Shown in pieces: positions 1 through 6,768 of a stretch of 14,293 bases of DNA. The notes beneath the pieces were generated by a model that did no database searches, was not told the DNA's origin, and saw nothing but the letters and a program-made list of their open reading frames with translations. Made by a program: the position numbers and the translations under genes. Position 1 is the first letter of the stretch. Each line of letters begins with the position of its first letter. Origin of the DNA: JBCBKZ01 sp039026975 (lineage in GTDB: Bacteria > Bacteroidota > Bacteroidia > J057); assembly GCA_039026975.1 (NCBI GenBank), contig JBCCLI010000150.1:1-14293 (forward strand), read 5' to 3'.

Positions 1-502
1 CATCATATTCAGCCATTTGCTGCATATTCTGAGGCTTACCCTTCATGTGCATCATCACGTAAGGCACCTGAAATTCCGCTACTACCTTCATCATATTAGG
101 ATCTAACTTCCCTGCACTGATATCATTGATGATATGCGCGCCCAGTTCAAGCATACGCTTAGCTACCCCTGACCGAAAAGTATCTACAGATACAAGAATA
201 TCCGGAAAGGACGCTAAGACTTCACTTACTACCGGCAGTATTCTGTTTATTTCTTCTTCTTCACTTACATGATCAGCACCAGGCCTGGAAGAGTACCCCC
301 CAATATCTATTATGTCTGCTCCTTCCTCCATCATACGGGAAACCTGATTCAGGGCCCTTTCTAAGGAAATGAACTTCCCACCATCTGAGAAGCTGTCAGG
401 CGTTACATTAAGAATACCCATAATCCTGGGAATTTCTAAGGTGAGGAGCTTACCTCTACAATTCAAGGTGTAGTAACTGTTTGTGCTAATGTTCGTATTC
501 AC
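1..502 (-). CDS. folP: Dihydropteroate synthase, N-terminal part (cut by window edge)
   Basis: This enzyme condenses para-aminobenzoate with 6-hydroxymethyl-7,8-dihydropterin pyrophosphate to make dihydropteroate in cytoplasmic folate synthesis. About 167 codons are visible on the minus strand. The hallmark pterin-pyrophosphate loop MGILNVTPDSFSDGG lies near residues 28-42, followed by DIIDIGGYSSRPGA, SVDTF and INDIS, all typical of the TIM-barrel DHPS family. The C-terminal part, with the later substrate-binding residues, lies beyond position 1. An in-frame stop (complement of 506-508) sits just upstream, so the start is limited to GTG at 502-500 or TTG at 505-503; no ATG occurs before the conserved MGILN motif. 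The gene is divergent from the DUF1599 gene, with about 91 bases between them. In many Bacteroidota a diadenylate cyclase gene follows folP; it would lie outside this window. Confidence 0.95.
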   Translation of the reverse strand, partial: MNTNISTNSYYTLNCRGKLLTLEIPRIMGILNVTPDSFSDGGKFISLERALNQVSRMMEEGADIIDIGGYSSRPGADHVSEEEEINRILPVVSEVLASFPDILVSVDTFRSGVAKRMLELGAHIINDISAGKLDPNMMKVVAEFQVPYVMMHMKGKPQNMQQMAEYD

Positions 503-563
503 CAACTAATAATTTAGTTTTATCAACTTCTTTCTAGCGGAAACTTCTCAACGAGAAAAAATG

Positions 564-571
564 TAGCTTTG
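564..571 (+). promoter_or_regulatory. Bacteroidota-type -7 box upstream of the DUF1599 gene
   Basis: TAGCTTTG matches the Bacteroidota primary-sigma -7 consensus TAnnTTTG and lies 22 bases before the TTG start at 594, which would give a very short leader. No convincing -33 TTTG was found at the expected distance, so the call rests on a single box. Confidence 0.4.
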
Positions 572-593
572 CGCTCAAAATAGCCTTTTCACT

Positions 594-1139
594 TTGGAAA
601 AAACAATCCAACAATATCAGTCCATTATTCAACGTGCCAAAGGTATCTTTCTTCAAAAGTCTTTGGATTATGGGACTTCATGGAGAATTCTCAGGATGCC
701 TTCCCTAACTGATCAGATATTTATTAAAGCGGAAAGAATCCGAAATCTGCAGGAAAGTGGGGAAAATAAAGTAGGGGAAAGCCAGGAGAGCGAGTTTTTA
801 GGTATCATTAACTACTGTGTGATTGCCCTCATGCTCCTGGACAAGAAACAAAATGAGGAAGAGTTAGAACAGGAAGGCATGCTAGCTGCTTTATATGATA
901 CCTATGTGGATAAGGCCTTCAAGACTATGAAGGAAAAAAACCACGACTATGGAGAAGCTTGGAGAAGTATGAGGATAAGTTCCATTACGGACCTAATTCT
1001 GATGAAAATCCTCCGCCTGAAGCGGATAGAAGATAATGCCGGAAAGACCCTTATATCAGAAGGGGCTGATGCTAATTACATAGACATGCTCAATTATGCT
1101 GTCTTTTGCTTAATCAAATTTTCTGAAACCACTAAATAG
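594..1139 (+). CDS. DUF1599 (Nmad1-type) protein with two tandem repeats
   Basis: A 181-residue soluble protein of the DUF1599 family (Pfam PF07659, also called nucleotide modification associated domain 1). Its biochemical role is not established. The protein is an internal duplication: residues about 25-80 (DYGTSWRILR, then SLTDQIFIKAERIR and FLGIINYCVIAL) match residues about 118-173 (DYGEAWRSMR, then SITDLILMKILRLKR and YIDMLNYAVFCL). The DYGxxWR motif and the LxNY helix occur once per repeat. The start is TTG at 594: the in-frame stop at 564-566 leaves no ATG, and the TTG opens the usual N-terminus. The next gene begins 23 bases downstream on the same strand, so the two are probably cotranscribed. 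DUF1599 next to folP and a BT_3928-type gene is a recurrent Bacteroidota arrangement. Confidence 0.88.
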   Translation: MEKTIQQYQSIIQRAKGIFLQKSLDYGTSWRILRMPSLTDQIFIKAERIRNLQESGENKVGESQESEFLGIINYCVIALMLLDKKQNEEELEQEGMLAALYDTYVDKAFKTMKEKNHDYGEAWRSMRISSITDLILMKILRLKRIEDNAGKTLISEGADANYIDMLNYAVFCLIKFSETTK

Positions 1140-1162
1140 ACTTTCTCACAACTCAGGAAACT

Positions 1163-2275
1163 ATGAATATTTACCAAATCATAGGACTTGTTTTTGCCGC
1201 AATAGCTCTGCTTACCTTGGTAGTGAATGTCATAGAAAATGCCAGTAGGAAAGGAGCCCTCCTTTCAGAATTACCCGCTACCCAGGCACTCATCACGCTT
1301 TCCAGGATTATGGTAGGCATATTATTCTTTTACTCTGGCTTTGTAAAGGCTAATGATTACATAGGGTTTGCCTATAAACTAGAAGAATATTTTACCGTCT
1401 TTGGGGAGCACTTCAGCCCACTGAAGGGATTTTTCGACATTTTTGTGCCACTGGCAGAACCCATGGCTTGGTTCATTAGTGTGTTTGAGATAGCCCTGGC
1501 TGTAGCCATCCTCCTGGGATGGAAGATGCGGTTAACCATGTGGCTATCAGTCATTATGATGGTCTTTTTTACCATTCTCACGGCCTATTCTCACGTTACA
1601 GGTGCAGTAACTGATTGTGGATGTTTCGGAGATGCCTTAAAAATTACCCCCTTTGAGTCCTTTATGAAGGACATCATCTTGCTGCTGATAATAGCCCCTA
1701 TTTTTAGGTATAGGAACAGTATCAAGGCATTTCCCACTCAGCTCTCGGCAGGTCTTCTCACTGGCGTTACGTTTCTCCTGGCAGGTATATTCTCTTATTA
1801 CTGCCATGAGAATCTTCCTGTGATTGACTATAGAGCCTACAAGGAAGGGGTCTCTTTACCAGTCTGTACCACTGAGCCTGGACCTGATGGGATTCCTAAG
1901 TGTAAAGACTGGTACATCTCCTTCATGGGATCAGAAAAAGTAGATCCATTTGTAGGAAATGTGCTGCTCATGATAGCGTATGATATGACTAAAGCGGATG
2001 AGGGAAGCCTACTACAAACAGCTACTCTCTATGATGAACTAGAGGGAAGTGATATACAAGTTCTGGGGCTAACTGCTACCGGTCCATCTTCTCTGGAACC
2101 CTTTCAAGAAAAGTATAGGCTGAAGTATCCCTTTGGCTTTATGGATGAGACCGTATTAAAAACCATCATTCGGGCTAATCCAGGTTTTGTGCTGCTAAAA
2201 GATGGGATTATTCTCAAAAAATGGCACCATAATAACCAGCCTAATATAGTGGCACTCGAAAAAAGCCTTAACTAG
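1163..2275 (+). CDS. BT_3928-type DoxX-like membrane protein with thioredoxin-like C-terminus
   Basis: A 370-residue inner-membrane protein. Hydrophobic segments are seen near residues 4-23, 44-62, 101-119, 124-145, 168-181 and 197-213. The central helices resemble the DoxX/MauE four-helix fold and carry the motif DCGCFGD at residues 151-157, a signature of this group and a likely redox or metal site. After the last helix, residues about 225-370 look like a thioredoxin-fold domain (a VLLMIAYD strand near 267-274, and FVLLKDGIILKKWHH near the C-terminus), but no CxxC active site is present. Function is unknown in the literature I recall; involvement in thiol or quinone redox is inferred from MauE/DoxX relatives. 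It lies 23 bases after the DUF1599 gene and directly before shikimate kinase. In many Bacteroidota the next gene is triosephosphate isomerase, which is absent here. Confidence 0.85.
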   Translation: MNIYQIIGLVFAAIALLTLVVNVIENASRKGALLSELPATQALITLSRIMVGILFFYSGFVKANDYIGFAYKLEEYFTVFGEHFSPLKGFFDIFVPLAEPMAWFISVFEIALAVAILLGWKMRLTMWLSVIMMVFFTILTAYSHVTGAVTDCGCFGDALKITPFESFMKDIILLLIIAPIFRYRNSIKAFPTQLSAGLLTGVTFLLAGIFSYYCHENLPVIDYRAYKEGVSLPVCTTEPGPDGIPKCKDWYISFMGSEKVDPFVGNVLLMIAYDMTKADEGSLLQTATLYDELEGSDIQVLGLTATGPSSLEPFQEKYRLKYPFGFMDETVLKTIIRANPGFVLLKDGIILKKWHHNNQPNIVALEKSLN

Positions 2276-2296
2276 CGCGTGGAGCTGCTTACACAT

Positions 2297-2827
2297 ATGA
2301 AGGAGGAAAAAAAGGGACTGATCTTTCTAGTAGGCTTTATGGGAGCAGGTAAAACCACCCTGGGAAAACAGCTAGCTAAGAAACTACAAATTCCTTTCAT
2401 AGATATGGATGATCTGGTGGAGCAGGAAATAGGGGAGACCATAGCCTCCTTTTTTGAAACCTATGGAGAAGCCGCTTTCAGAAAACAGGAAGAGACTACC
2501 CTTATAAAGCTGATAGAATCCTCTACTCATTCTCCTAGTGTAGTAGCTACAGGAGGAGGAACACCCTGCTTCTTTCAAAATATAGTGAGAATGAACCAGG
2601 CGGGAATTAGCATTTACCTCCGGCCCCATATCTCTCATTTAGTAGGAAGACTTTGGCCACAACGTGCCCATAGGCCCCTTATTAAAGACCTGGATAAAGA
2701 AGCATTGGTAGGTTTTATCCAAAGTAAGCTGGCTGAGCGGGAACCTTTTTACCAACAAGCTACTTACACCCTTGAAGGAGAAGAAGCCTCCATATCCGGA
2801 TTAAAAAAAATATTAATAAAGGCTTAA
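2297..2827 (+). CDS. aroK: Shikimate kinase
   Basis: Phosphorylates the 3-hydroxyl of shikimate with ATP, the fifth step of the chorismate pathway, in the cytoplasm. The protein is 176 residues from the ATG at 2297, normal for the family. Walker A is GFMGAGKTT (residues 13-21). The shikimate-binding set is DMDD (36-39), the arginine of FRKQEE (R62) and TGGG (85-88). The lid region RAHRPLI supplies R126, and R148 in AEREPFY matches the C-terminal substrate arginine. A GTG at 2279 in the same frame would add six residues; I prefer the ATG because it puts the Walker A strand at the usual distance from the N-terminus. The gene starts about 20 bases after the membrane-protein stop and probably shares its transcript. 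Confidence 0.95.
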   Translation: MKEEKKGLIFLVGFMGAGKTTLGKQLAKKLQIPFIDMDDLVEQEIGETIASFFETYGEAAFRKQEETTLIKLIESSTHSPSVVATGGGTPCFFQNIVRMNQAGISIYLRPHISHLVGRLWPQRAHRPLIKDLDKEALVGFIQSKLAEREPFYQQATYTLEGEEASISGLKKILIKA

Positions 2828-2828
2828 C

Positions 2829-2857
2829 TTTCCGCATGTAGATACAACTTACTTTTG
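2829..2857 (+). promoter_or_regulatory. Putative Bacteroidota promoter for the PhoD-family gene
   Basis: TACTTTTG at 2850-2857 matches the -7 consensus TAnnTTTG. TTTC at 2829-2832, 17 bases upstream, is close to the -33 TTTG box. It lies in the 46-base gap between aroK and the phosphatase ATG at 2874, so the phosphatase could be transcribed separately from the housekeeping cluster. The call is by motif only. Confidence 0.45.
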
Positions 2858-2873
2858 GCTTTCATCAATCCTA

Positions 2874-4205
2874 ATGCTCATGTACAGACTTTCCATTCTA
2901 TCTATTTTCTTCTTCACACTTGTATTCTCCCCTTCTATGTATGGTCAGGCTGAAAAGAAACTACAGTCCGGCCCTATGGTAGGTATGGCAGATATGCTGG
3001 AGGCTAAACTATGGTTACAGACCACTGAAACAGCTGAGGTGTATGCTACCTATTACGCTACAGATAATGAAAAGACTGTTTTTAAAACTGATGCCGTCAC
3101 CACCCTAAAAGAGGATGGTTATACTGCTCATCTGGTAGCAGACAAGGTAGAGCCGGGGAAAATGTATAAGTACGATATGTACATAGATGGAGAAAAGCTC
3201 TCCCGTCCCTACCCCACCCACTTCAAGACGCCCCCTCTCTGGCAGTACCGTACTGACCCTCCTGAGATGAAGTTTCTCCTTGGAAGCGGTACGTTCATTA
3301 ACGAGCCCAAATATGACAGACCTGGCAAAGGATATGGAGGGGGGTATGAGATCTTTGAAGCCATGCAAAAGGAGCAGGGTGATTTTATGTTATGGATGGG
3401 GGATAACGTATACTTACGAGAAGTAGATTTTGGCTCTAAAACGGGAATTTACCACAGATATACGCATACGCGCTCTACGCCAGAAATGCAGTCTTTTTTA
3501 GCTTCCACAGCCCATTATGCTATTTGGGACGACCATGATTTTGGTCCAAACGACTCTGATAGAAGCTACCATATGAGTGCGTACACCCTGGAGGCGTTTA
3601 AAGATTTTTGGGATAACCCCACCTATGGGATCTTTCAAACGCCTTCTACCATTTCTGCCTTCTCATGGGGAGACGCTACCTTTTTCTTGTTAGACAACCG
3701 CAGTTTCCGCGATCCTAATGATGCCAATGGAGAGCATACCCTCCTGGGAGAAGAGCAGCTGGAATGGCTCATAGATGCCCTGATCTTTTGTAAGACTACT
3801 TTTAAGTTCATCTGTATTGGAAATCAGGTGATCAGCAGCTATGAGAGATATGAGAATTATATCAACCTAGCACCAGAAGAGAGACAATACATGCTGAGAG
3901 CCATAGAAGAGGAAAACATCAAAAATGTGATTTTCCTTACTGGCGACAGGCACCATTCTGAGCTTTCTCTCATAGAAAAGAATACGCTAAATATTTATGA
4001 TTTCACCGTCTCTCCCTTAACTTCTACCTCCTATGATGGCTCCAAAGAACCCAATATGTATAAGGTGGTGGGTTCTGATGTAGGTATCCGAAATTATGGT
4101 GTAGTGAAGATCAGTGGCCCCAGGCTGGAAAGGGTAGTTACCTTAAGTTTAGTAGATGCCCAAGGGGAGGAATTATGGAGCTATGACTTGGCAGCTCAGA
4201 AATAG
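2874..4205 (+). CDS. Secreted PhoD-family alkaline phosphatase/phosphodiesterase
   Basis: A 443-residue exported metallophosphoesterase of the PhoD family, whose members cleave phosphomonoesters and phosphodiesters and include a phospholipase D type. A Sec signal peptide covers about residues 1-25 (a hydrophobic core ending in MYGQA). Residues about 30-120 form the PhoD-type N-terminal beta-sandwich. The catalytic domain shows MGDNVY (175-180), AIWDDHDFGPND (216-227), LLDNRSFRD (272-280) and LTGDRHHSEL (355-364), which carry the expected metal-binding Asp, Asn and His residues. One position is odd: the segment that normally reads GSC before YINEPxYDRPG reads GSG here (Gly139, codon 3288-3290), removing the cysteine that binds iron in Bacillus PhoD. 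A second in-frame ATG at 2880 is equally possible as start. The gene is convergent with the ethanolamine ammonia-lyase fusion across a 123-base gap. Substrate is not predictable. Confidence 0.88.
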   Translation: MLMYRLSILSIFFFTLVFSPSMYGQAEKKLQSGPMVGMADMLEAKLWLQTTETAEVYATYYATDNEKTVFKTDAVTTLKEDGYTAHLVADKVEPGKMYKYDMYIDGEKLSRPYPTHFKTPPLWQYRTDPPEMKFLLGSGTFINEPKYDRPGKGYGGGYEIFEAMQKEQGDFMLWMGDNVYLREVDFGSKTGIYHRYTHTRSTPEMQSFLASTAHYAIWDDHDFGPNDSDRSYHMSAYTLEAFKDFWDNPTYGIFQTPSTISAFSWGDATFFLLDNRSFRDPNDANGEHTLLGEEQLEWLIDALIFCKTTFKFICIGNQVISSYERYENYINLAPEERQYMLRAIEEENIKNVIFLTGDRHHSELSLIEKNTLNIYDFTVSPLTSTSYDGSKEPNMYKVVGSDVGIRNYGVVKISGPRLERVVTLSLVDAQGEELWSYDLAAQK

Positions 4206-4299
4206 CATATGCTGGTAGTGGCTAACAATACTTTGCCATTATTTTAATCTATCACGGTCGCAGCTCAAAGGACTGATCTGAATGTAAATAGAGATCTTT

Positions 4300-4321
4300 T
4301 CAAATTTTTCAATGAATTTGA
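4300..4321. terminator. Possible weak bidirectional terminator
   Basis: In the gap between two convergent genes, TCAAATT (4300-4306) and AATTTGA (4315-4321) form a perfect 7-bp inverted repeat with an 8-base loop. A T-run lies before the arm on one side and ATTTC follows on the other. The stem is almost entirely A-T, so stability is low. The rest of the gap (4206-4328) holds nothing else I can support. Confidence 0.3.
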
Positions 4322-4328
4322 TTTCTCC

Positions 4329-6644
4329 CTAACTCATAATCCCAAACAACTGATCCAAAATCCCTACAGTTTCTTTGGCAGCCCGCACTGGAGGAAGAGC
4401 AGTATCAGAAATGCCTGATATGACCCGAGAGATATTATGGTCTACCTGTCCTTTTCGGGACCAGATATCAGTAGTAGCTACTGTCAGATAAGCAGAAAAA
4501 TTATGATGGCCAGAACCAGGTCGTTCTCCTATGATATGTATGATACCTTTAGGATGTTGAGTGTTGGCCTCACCGAATAGAATTTCTCCACAAGCGTAGC
4601 CAGCGCGTACTCTACCATGTCTGATAAGTAGCTCATGTTTACTTGTCTGGTAACCGGCTTCCACCAGGGATTGTTGTAGTTGCTCTACATAGGGCTTAAG
4701 GTGCCCTTCATCCATAATAGCCCTGGCATTAAGGCCATCAGAGATAATGATCTGAACGTTAGGGACGCCCTGCTTCCAGGACTTTTTCAGCTCTCTCAGG
4801 GCAGATTCAGAAGCGGAACTCAGTTCTTCTCCAGACTCAGGATGATAGACATAGTCCTTTCTATCCATGGAAGCCGTAATTAGGGGAATGGTGGAAGGGA
4901 TTCCCTCCACAAAGGACTTAGGCATCTCCGCCCAAATGCTGATCTTCGCATCATCATACAGCTCTCTCACTTGTGCGTGCAAGGTAGGCTCCAGCTCCCA
5001 GATTTCTTCTCCATACCCTACTGCAATAGGTACTCCTCTGTCCTGTATTTCCTGAATTTTCTGTTTACCTTCTGCATAGATGACCGCTTTTGATCGCGTA
5101 TCCCCTTTGGCTTGCAGGTATTGGTAGTACACCCAAATGGGATCTCCAAAATGGTCTGTAGGCTTTCCTTCGCCATCTATTACCCCCAATTGCTGGAAGA
5201 AGGCCCACATGGCATCATTAATCTTGTAGCCAAACTTCTCTCTTACTCGCACATGATCTGCGAAAGAAGTAGTGAGATAACTCAGCATGGGGTCATTTTT
5301 GGTGGGTAAGGCCATCAGATATCCTGGATTAGCAGGCATTACCTGATCTATACACCAGTCCAGGTCATCAAGGCTCACGTCCATGTGGAGGGTAGAGCAT
5401 ATGTCTAATCCTATGGTCAAGCCATGTAGCTTACCCATAACGGTATCTTCCAGGCAGCAGCGCACCAACTGTTCTTTAGACTTAAATACCTCTGGCCCTA
5501 TGAAGCCTGCCACATCATTGACGTGTACCCATGGCATTTCTTCAGGAGACTTTCCTTGAGCCATTTGCTGCTTCAGCGCCCTTACAAAGCCATACTTCCT
5601 GGACTCGTGCACCACCATATCAAATCCTTCTCCATGTCCATTAGTGAAGTCTGCCCCTTGCCCCGTTTCAGCATACATCCCATACTGTCCATATCTCTTA
5701 GCAGCGTGGGCCTGCATTTTCTCCAGACTGACATCAAAAGTTTTATTCGCATTAACAGTACCGGCCAGACTTTGGAACCAGATCCCGGTAGTGCCTGGCT
5801 GGGTATCTTCCGCCTCGGCCTGTATGTCTATATGAGAAAGCACACAATTAGGTAGCACTTTCTCCAGCTTGAAGGTCTGAATAATATCAAATAATGCCTG
5901 CTCTATGCGGGCTACAGAAGCTACCTCAGAGGATACGGGATTAGTTCCTAATACCAAATCTCCCACCGCAAATGACCATGCATCAAATACTTGCCAGGTG
6001 ATATCATCAATATTATCTGTAGGAGAATTGGGCTGTACTCTGGCACTCATATAGCCTTTGCTACCTATCTTAGATCCGGGAAGGGGGTTGAATATCTTCT
6101 GTCCTACCTGGATTAGCTCCTCATTACTCATTAGCTTTACTACACATCCTATAAGATCACTGCTTAAGGCGGGCATAATCTCTTTAATCTCTTCTTCTTC
6201 CGCAGTTAAGATAAAGGCTTTCAATTCCCCCATGGTCCAGGCCCCAATGTCTCCCAAATCAGCCGTTGTCTGGGCTATCAGCTGATACTGGGCATCATCA
6301 TAGAGTGGGTAGTCCTGTAAGTCTTTGAGCTTAGCATTTGCAAGAAGGGTCCTTGCATGCTTTCGGGAGGCTGCAGACTCAGCTACTAAGCCCAGGGTCT
6401 GGTCTCCCTCCTTCATTTCATTTGCCGCCCCAATGAGTTTACGATAGAGGGTTAGGTCCATTTGACCATTTACTCTTCTGATGTAGGCAAACACATCTTC
6501 AGCCTGTTTGGGAGGTTCTACCTTTACTCCCGCCACTTCCAACTGTCGGGATTCAAAAGGTAGGCTACAGGCATTCATGAGGAGCAGGGAGGTGCTGGTA
6601 ATCCCCAGGCTATTGAGAAATTCTTTGCGATTCATATCATCCAT
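4329..6644 (-). CDS. eutBC: Fused EutB-EutC ethanolamine ammonia-lyase with lipoprotein/Tat-like signal
   Basis: Ethanolamine ammonia-lyase converts ethanolamine to acetaldehyde and ammonia using adenosylcobalamin. It normally consists of separate EutB and EutC chains in the cytoplasm or a microcompartment; here both are in one 771-residue chain. Residues about 50-510 are EutB-like, with active-site residues kept: SARVQPN (R202, Q204), GTNPV (N235), AETGQGADF (E326) and GLDICS (D414). Residues about 560-771 are EutC-like: NVQIIISDGLNARA (629-642), RHGRVRAGYACGE, IIGERPGSG (704-712) and the terminal NISRVISG...PPVRAAKE. The N-terminus MNRKEFLNSLG, a hydrophobic run and LLLMNAC (Cys26) look like a Tat-type lipoprotein signal with RK in place of RR. 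About 50 linker residues and a shortened EutC N-terminal region join the halves. No eutA, permease or shell gene is nearby. It is the last of three codirectional genes, 124 bases after the M14 peptidase. The family assignment is sure; export is inferred. Confidence 0.9.
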   Translation of the reverse strand: MDDMNRKEFLNSLGITSTSLLLMNACSLPFESRQLEVAGVKVEPPKQAEDVFAYIRRVNGQMDLTLYRKLIGAANEMKEGDQTLGLVAESAASRKHARTLLANAKLKDLQDYPLYDDAQYQLIAQTTADLGDIGAWTMGELKAFILTAEEEEIKEIMPALSSDLIGCVVKLMSNEELIQVGQKIFNPLPGSKIGSKGYMSARVQPNSPTDNIDDITWQVFDAWSFAVGDLVLGTNPVSSEVASVARIEQALFDIIQTFKLEKVLPNCVLSHIDIQAEAEDTQPGTTGIWFQSLAGTVNANKTFDVSLEKMQAHAAKRYGQYGMYAETGQGADFTNGHGEGFDMVVHESRKYGFVRALKQQMAQGKSPEEMPWVHVNDVAGFIGPEVFKSKEQLVRCCLEDTVMGKLHGLTIGLDICSTLHMDVSLDDLDWCIDQVMPANPGYLMALPTKNDPMLSYLTTSFADHVRVREKFGYKINDAMWAFFQQLGVIDGEGKPTDHFGDPIWVYYQYLQAKGDTRSKAVIYAEGKQKIQEIQDRGVPIAVGYGEEIWELEPTLHAQVRELYDDAKISIWAEMPKSFVEGIPSTIPLITASMDRKDYVYHPESGEELSSASESALRELKKSWKQGVPNVQIIISDGLNARAIMDEGHLKPYVEQLQQSLVEAGYQTSKHELLIRHGRVRAGYACGEILFGEANTQHPKGIIHIIGERPGSGHHNFSAYLTVATTDIWSRKGQVDHNISRVISGISDTALPPVRAAKETVGILDQLFGIMS

Positions 6645-6768
6645 GGGTTAGGATAAAGGAGATATTAGCAATTAAGCATATATCAATGAATGCGCAAATT
6701 TTATAAGAATTTGTTGGCAGAAAGGATCTTTTCCAGAAGACATTTCAATACCCTAATCGAAATACTCC

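Noticed and set aside
2279..2296. Upstream GTG start for shikimate kinase
   Set aside because: The ATG at 2297 gives the usual short N-terminus before Walker A; the six extra residues have no support.
4204..4213. Perfect 10-bp palindrome AGCATATGCT at the end of the PhoD-family gene
   Set aside because: It overlaps the stop codon, has no loop or T-run, and is short enough to occur by chance.
4680..5855. Several plus-strand ORFs of 60-110 codons opposite the ethanolamine ammonia-lyase gene
   Set aside because: They lie antisense to a strongly supported coding region, have no recognisable motifs, and are expected shadows of its codon pattern.
6645..6768. Promoter for the ethanolamine ammonia-lyase fusion (TAAAATTTG, complement of 6695-6703)
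   Set aside because: One base too long for TAnnTTTG and without a clear -33 box; nothing else was seen in this 124-base gap.
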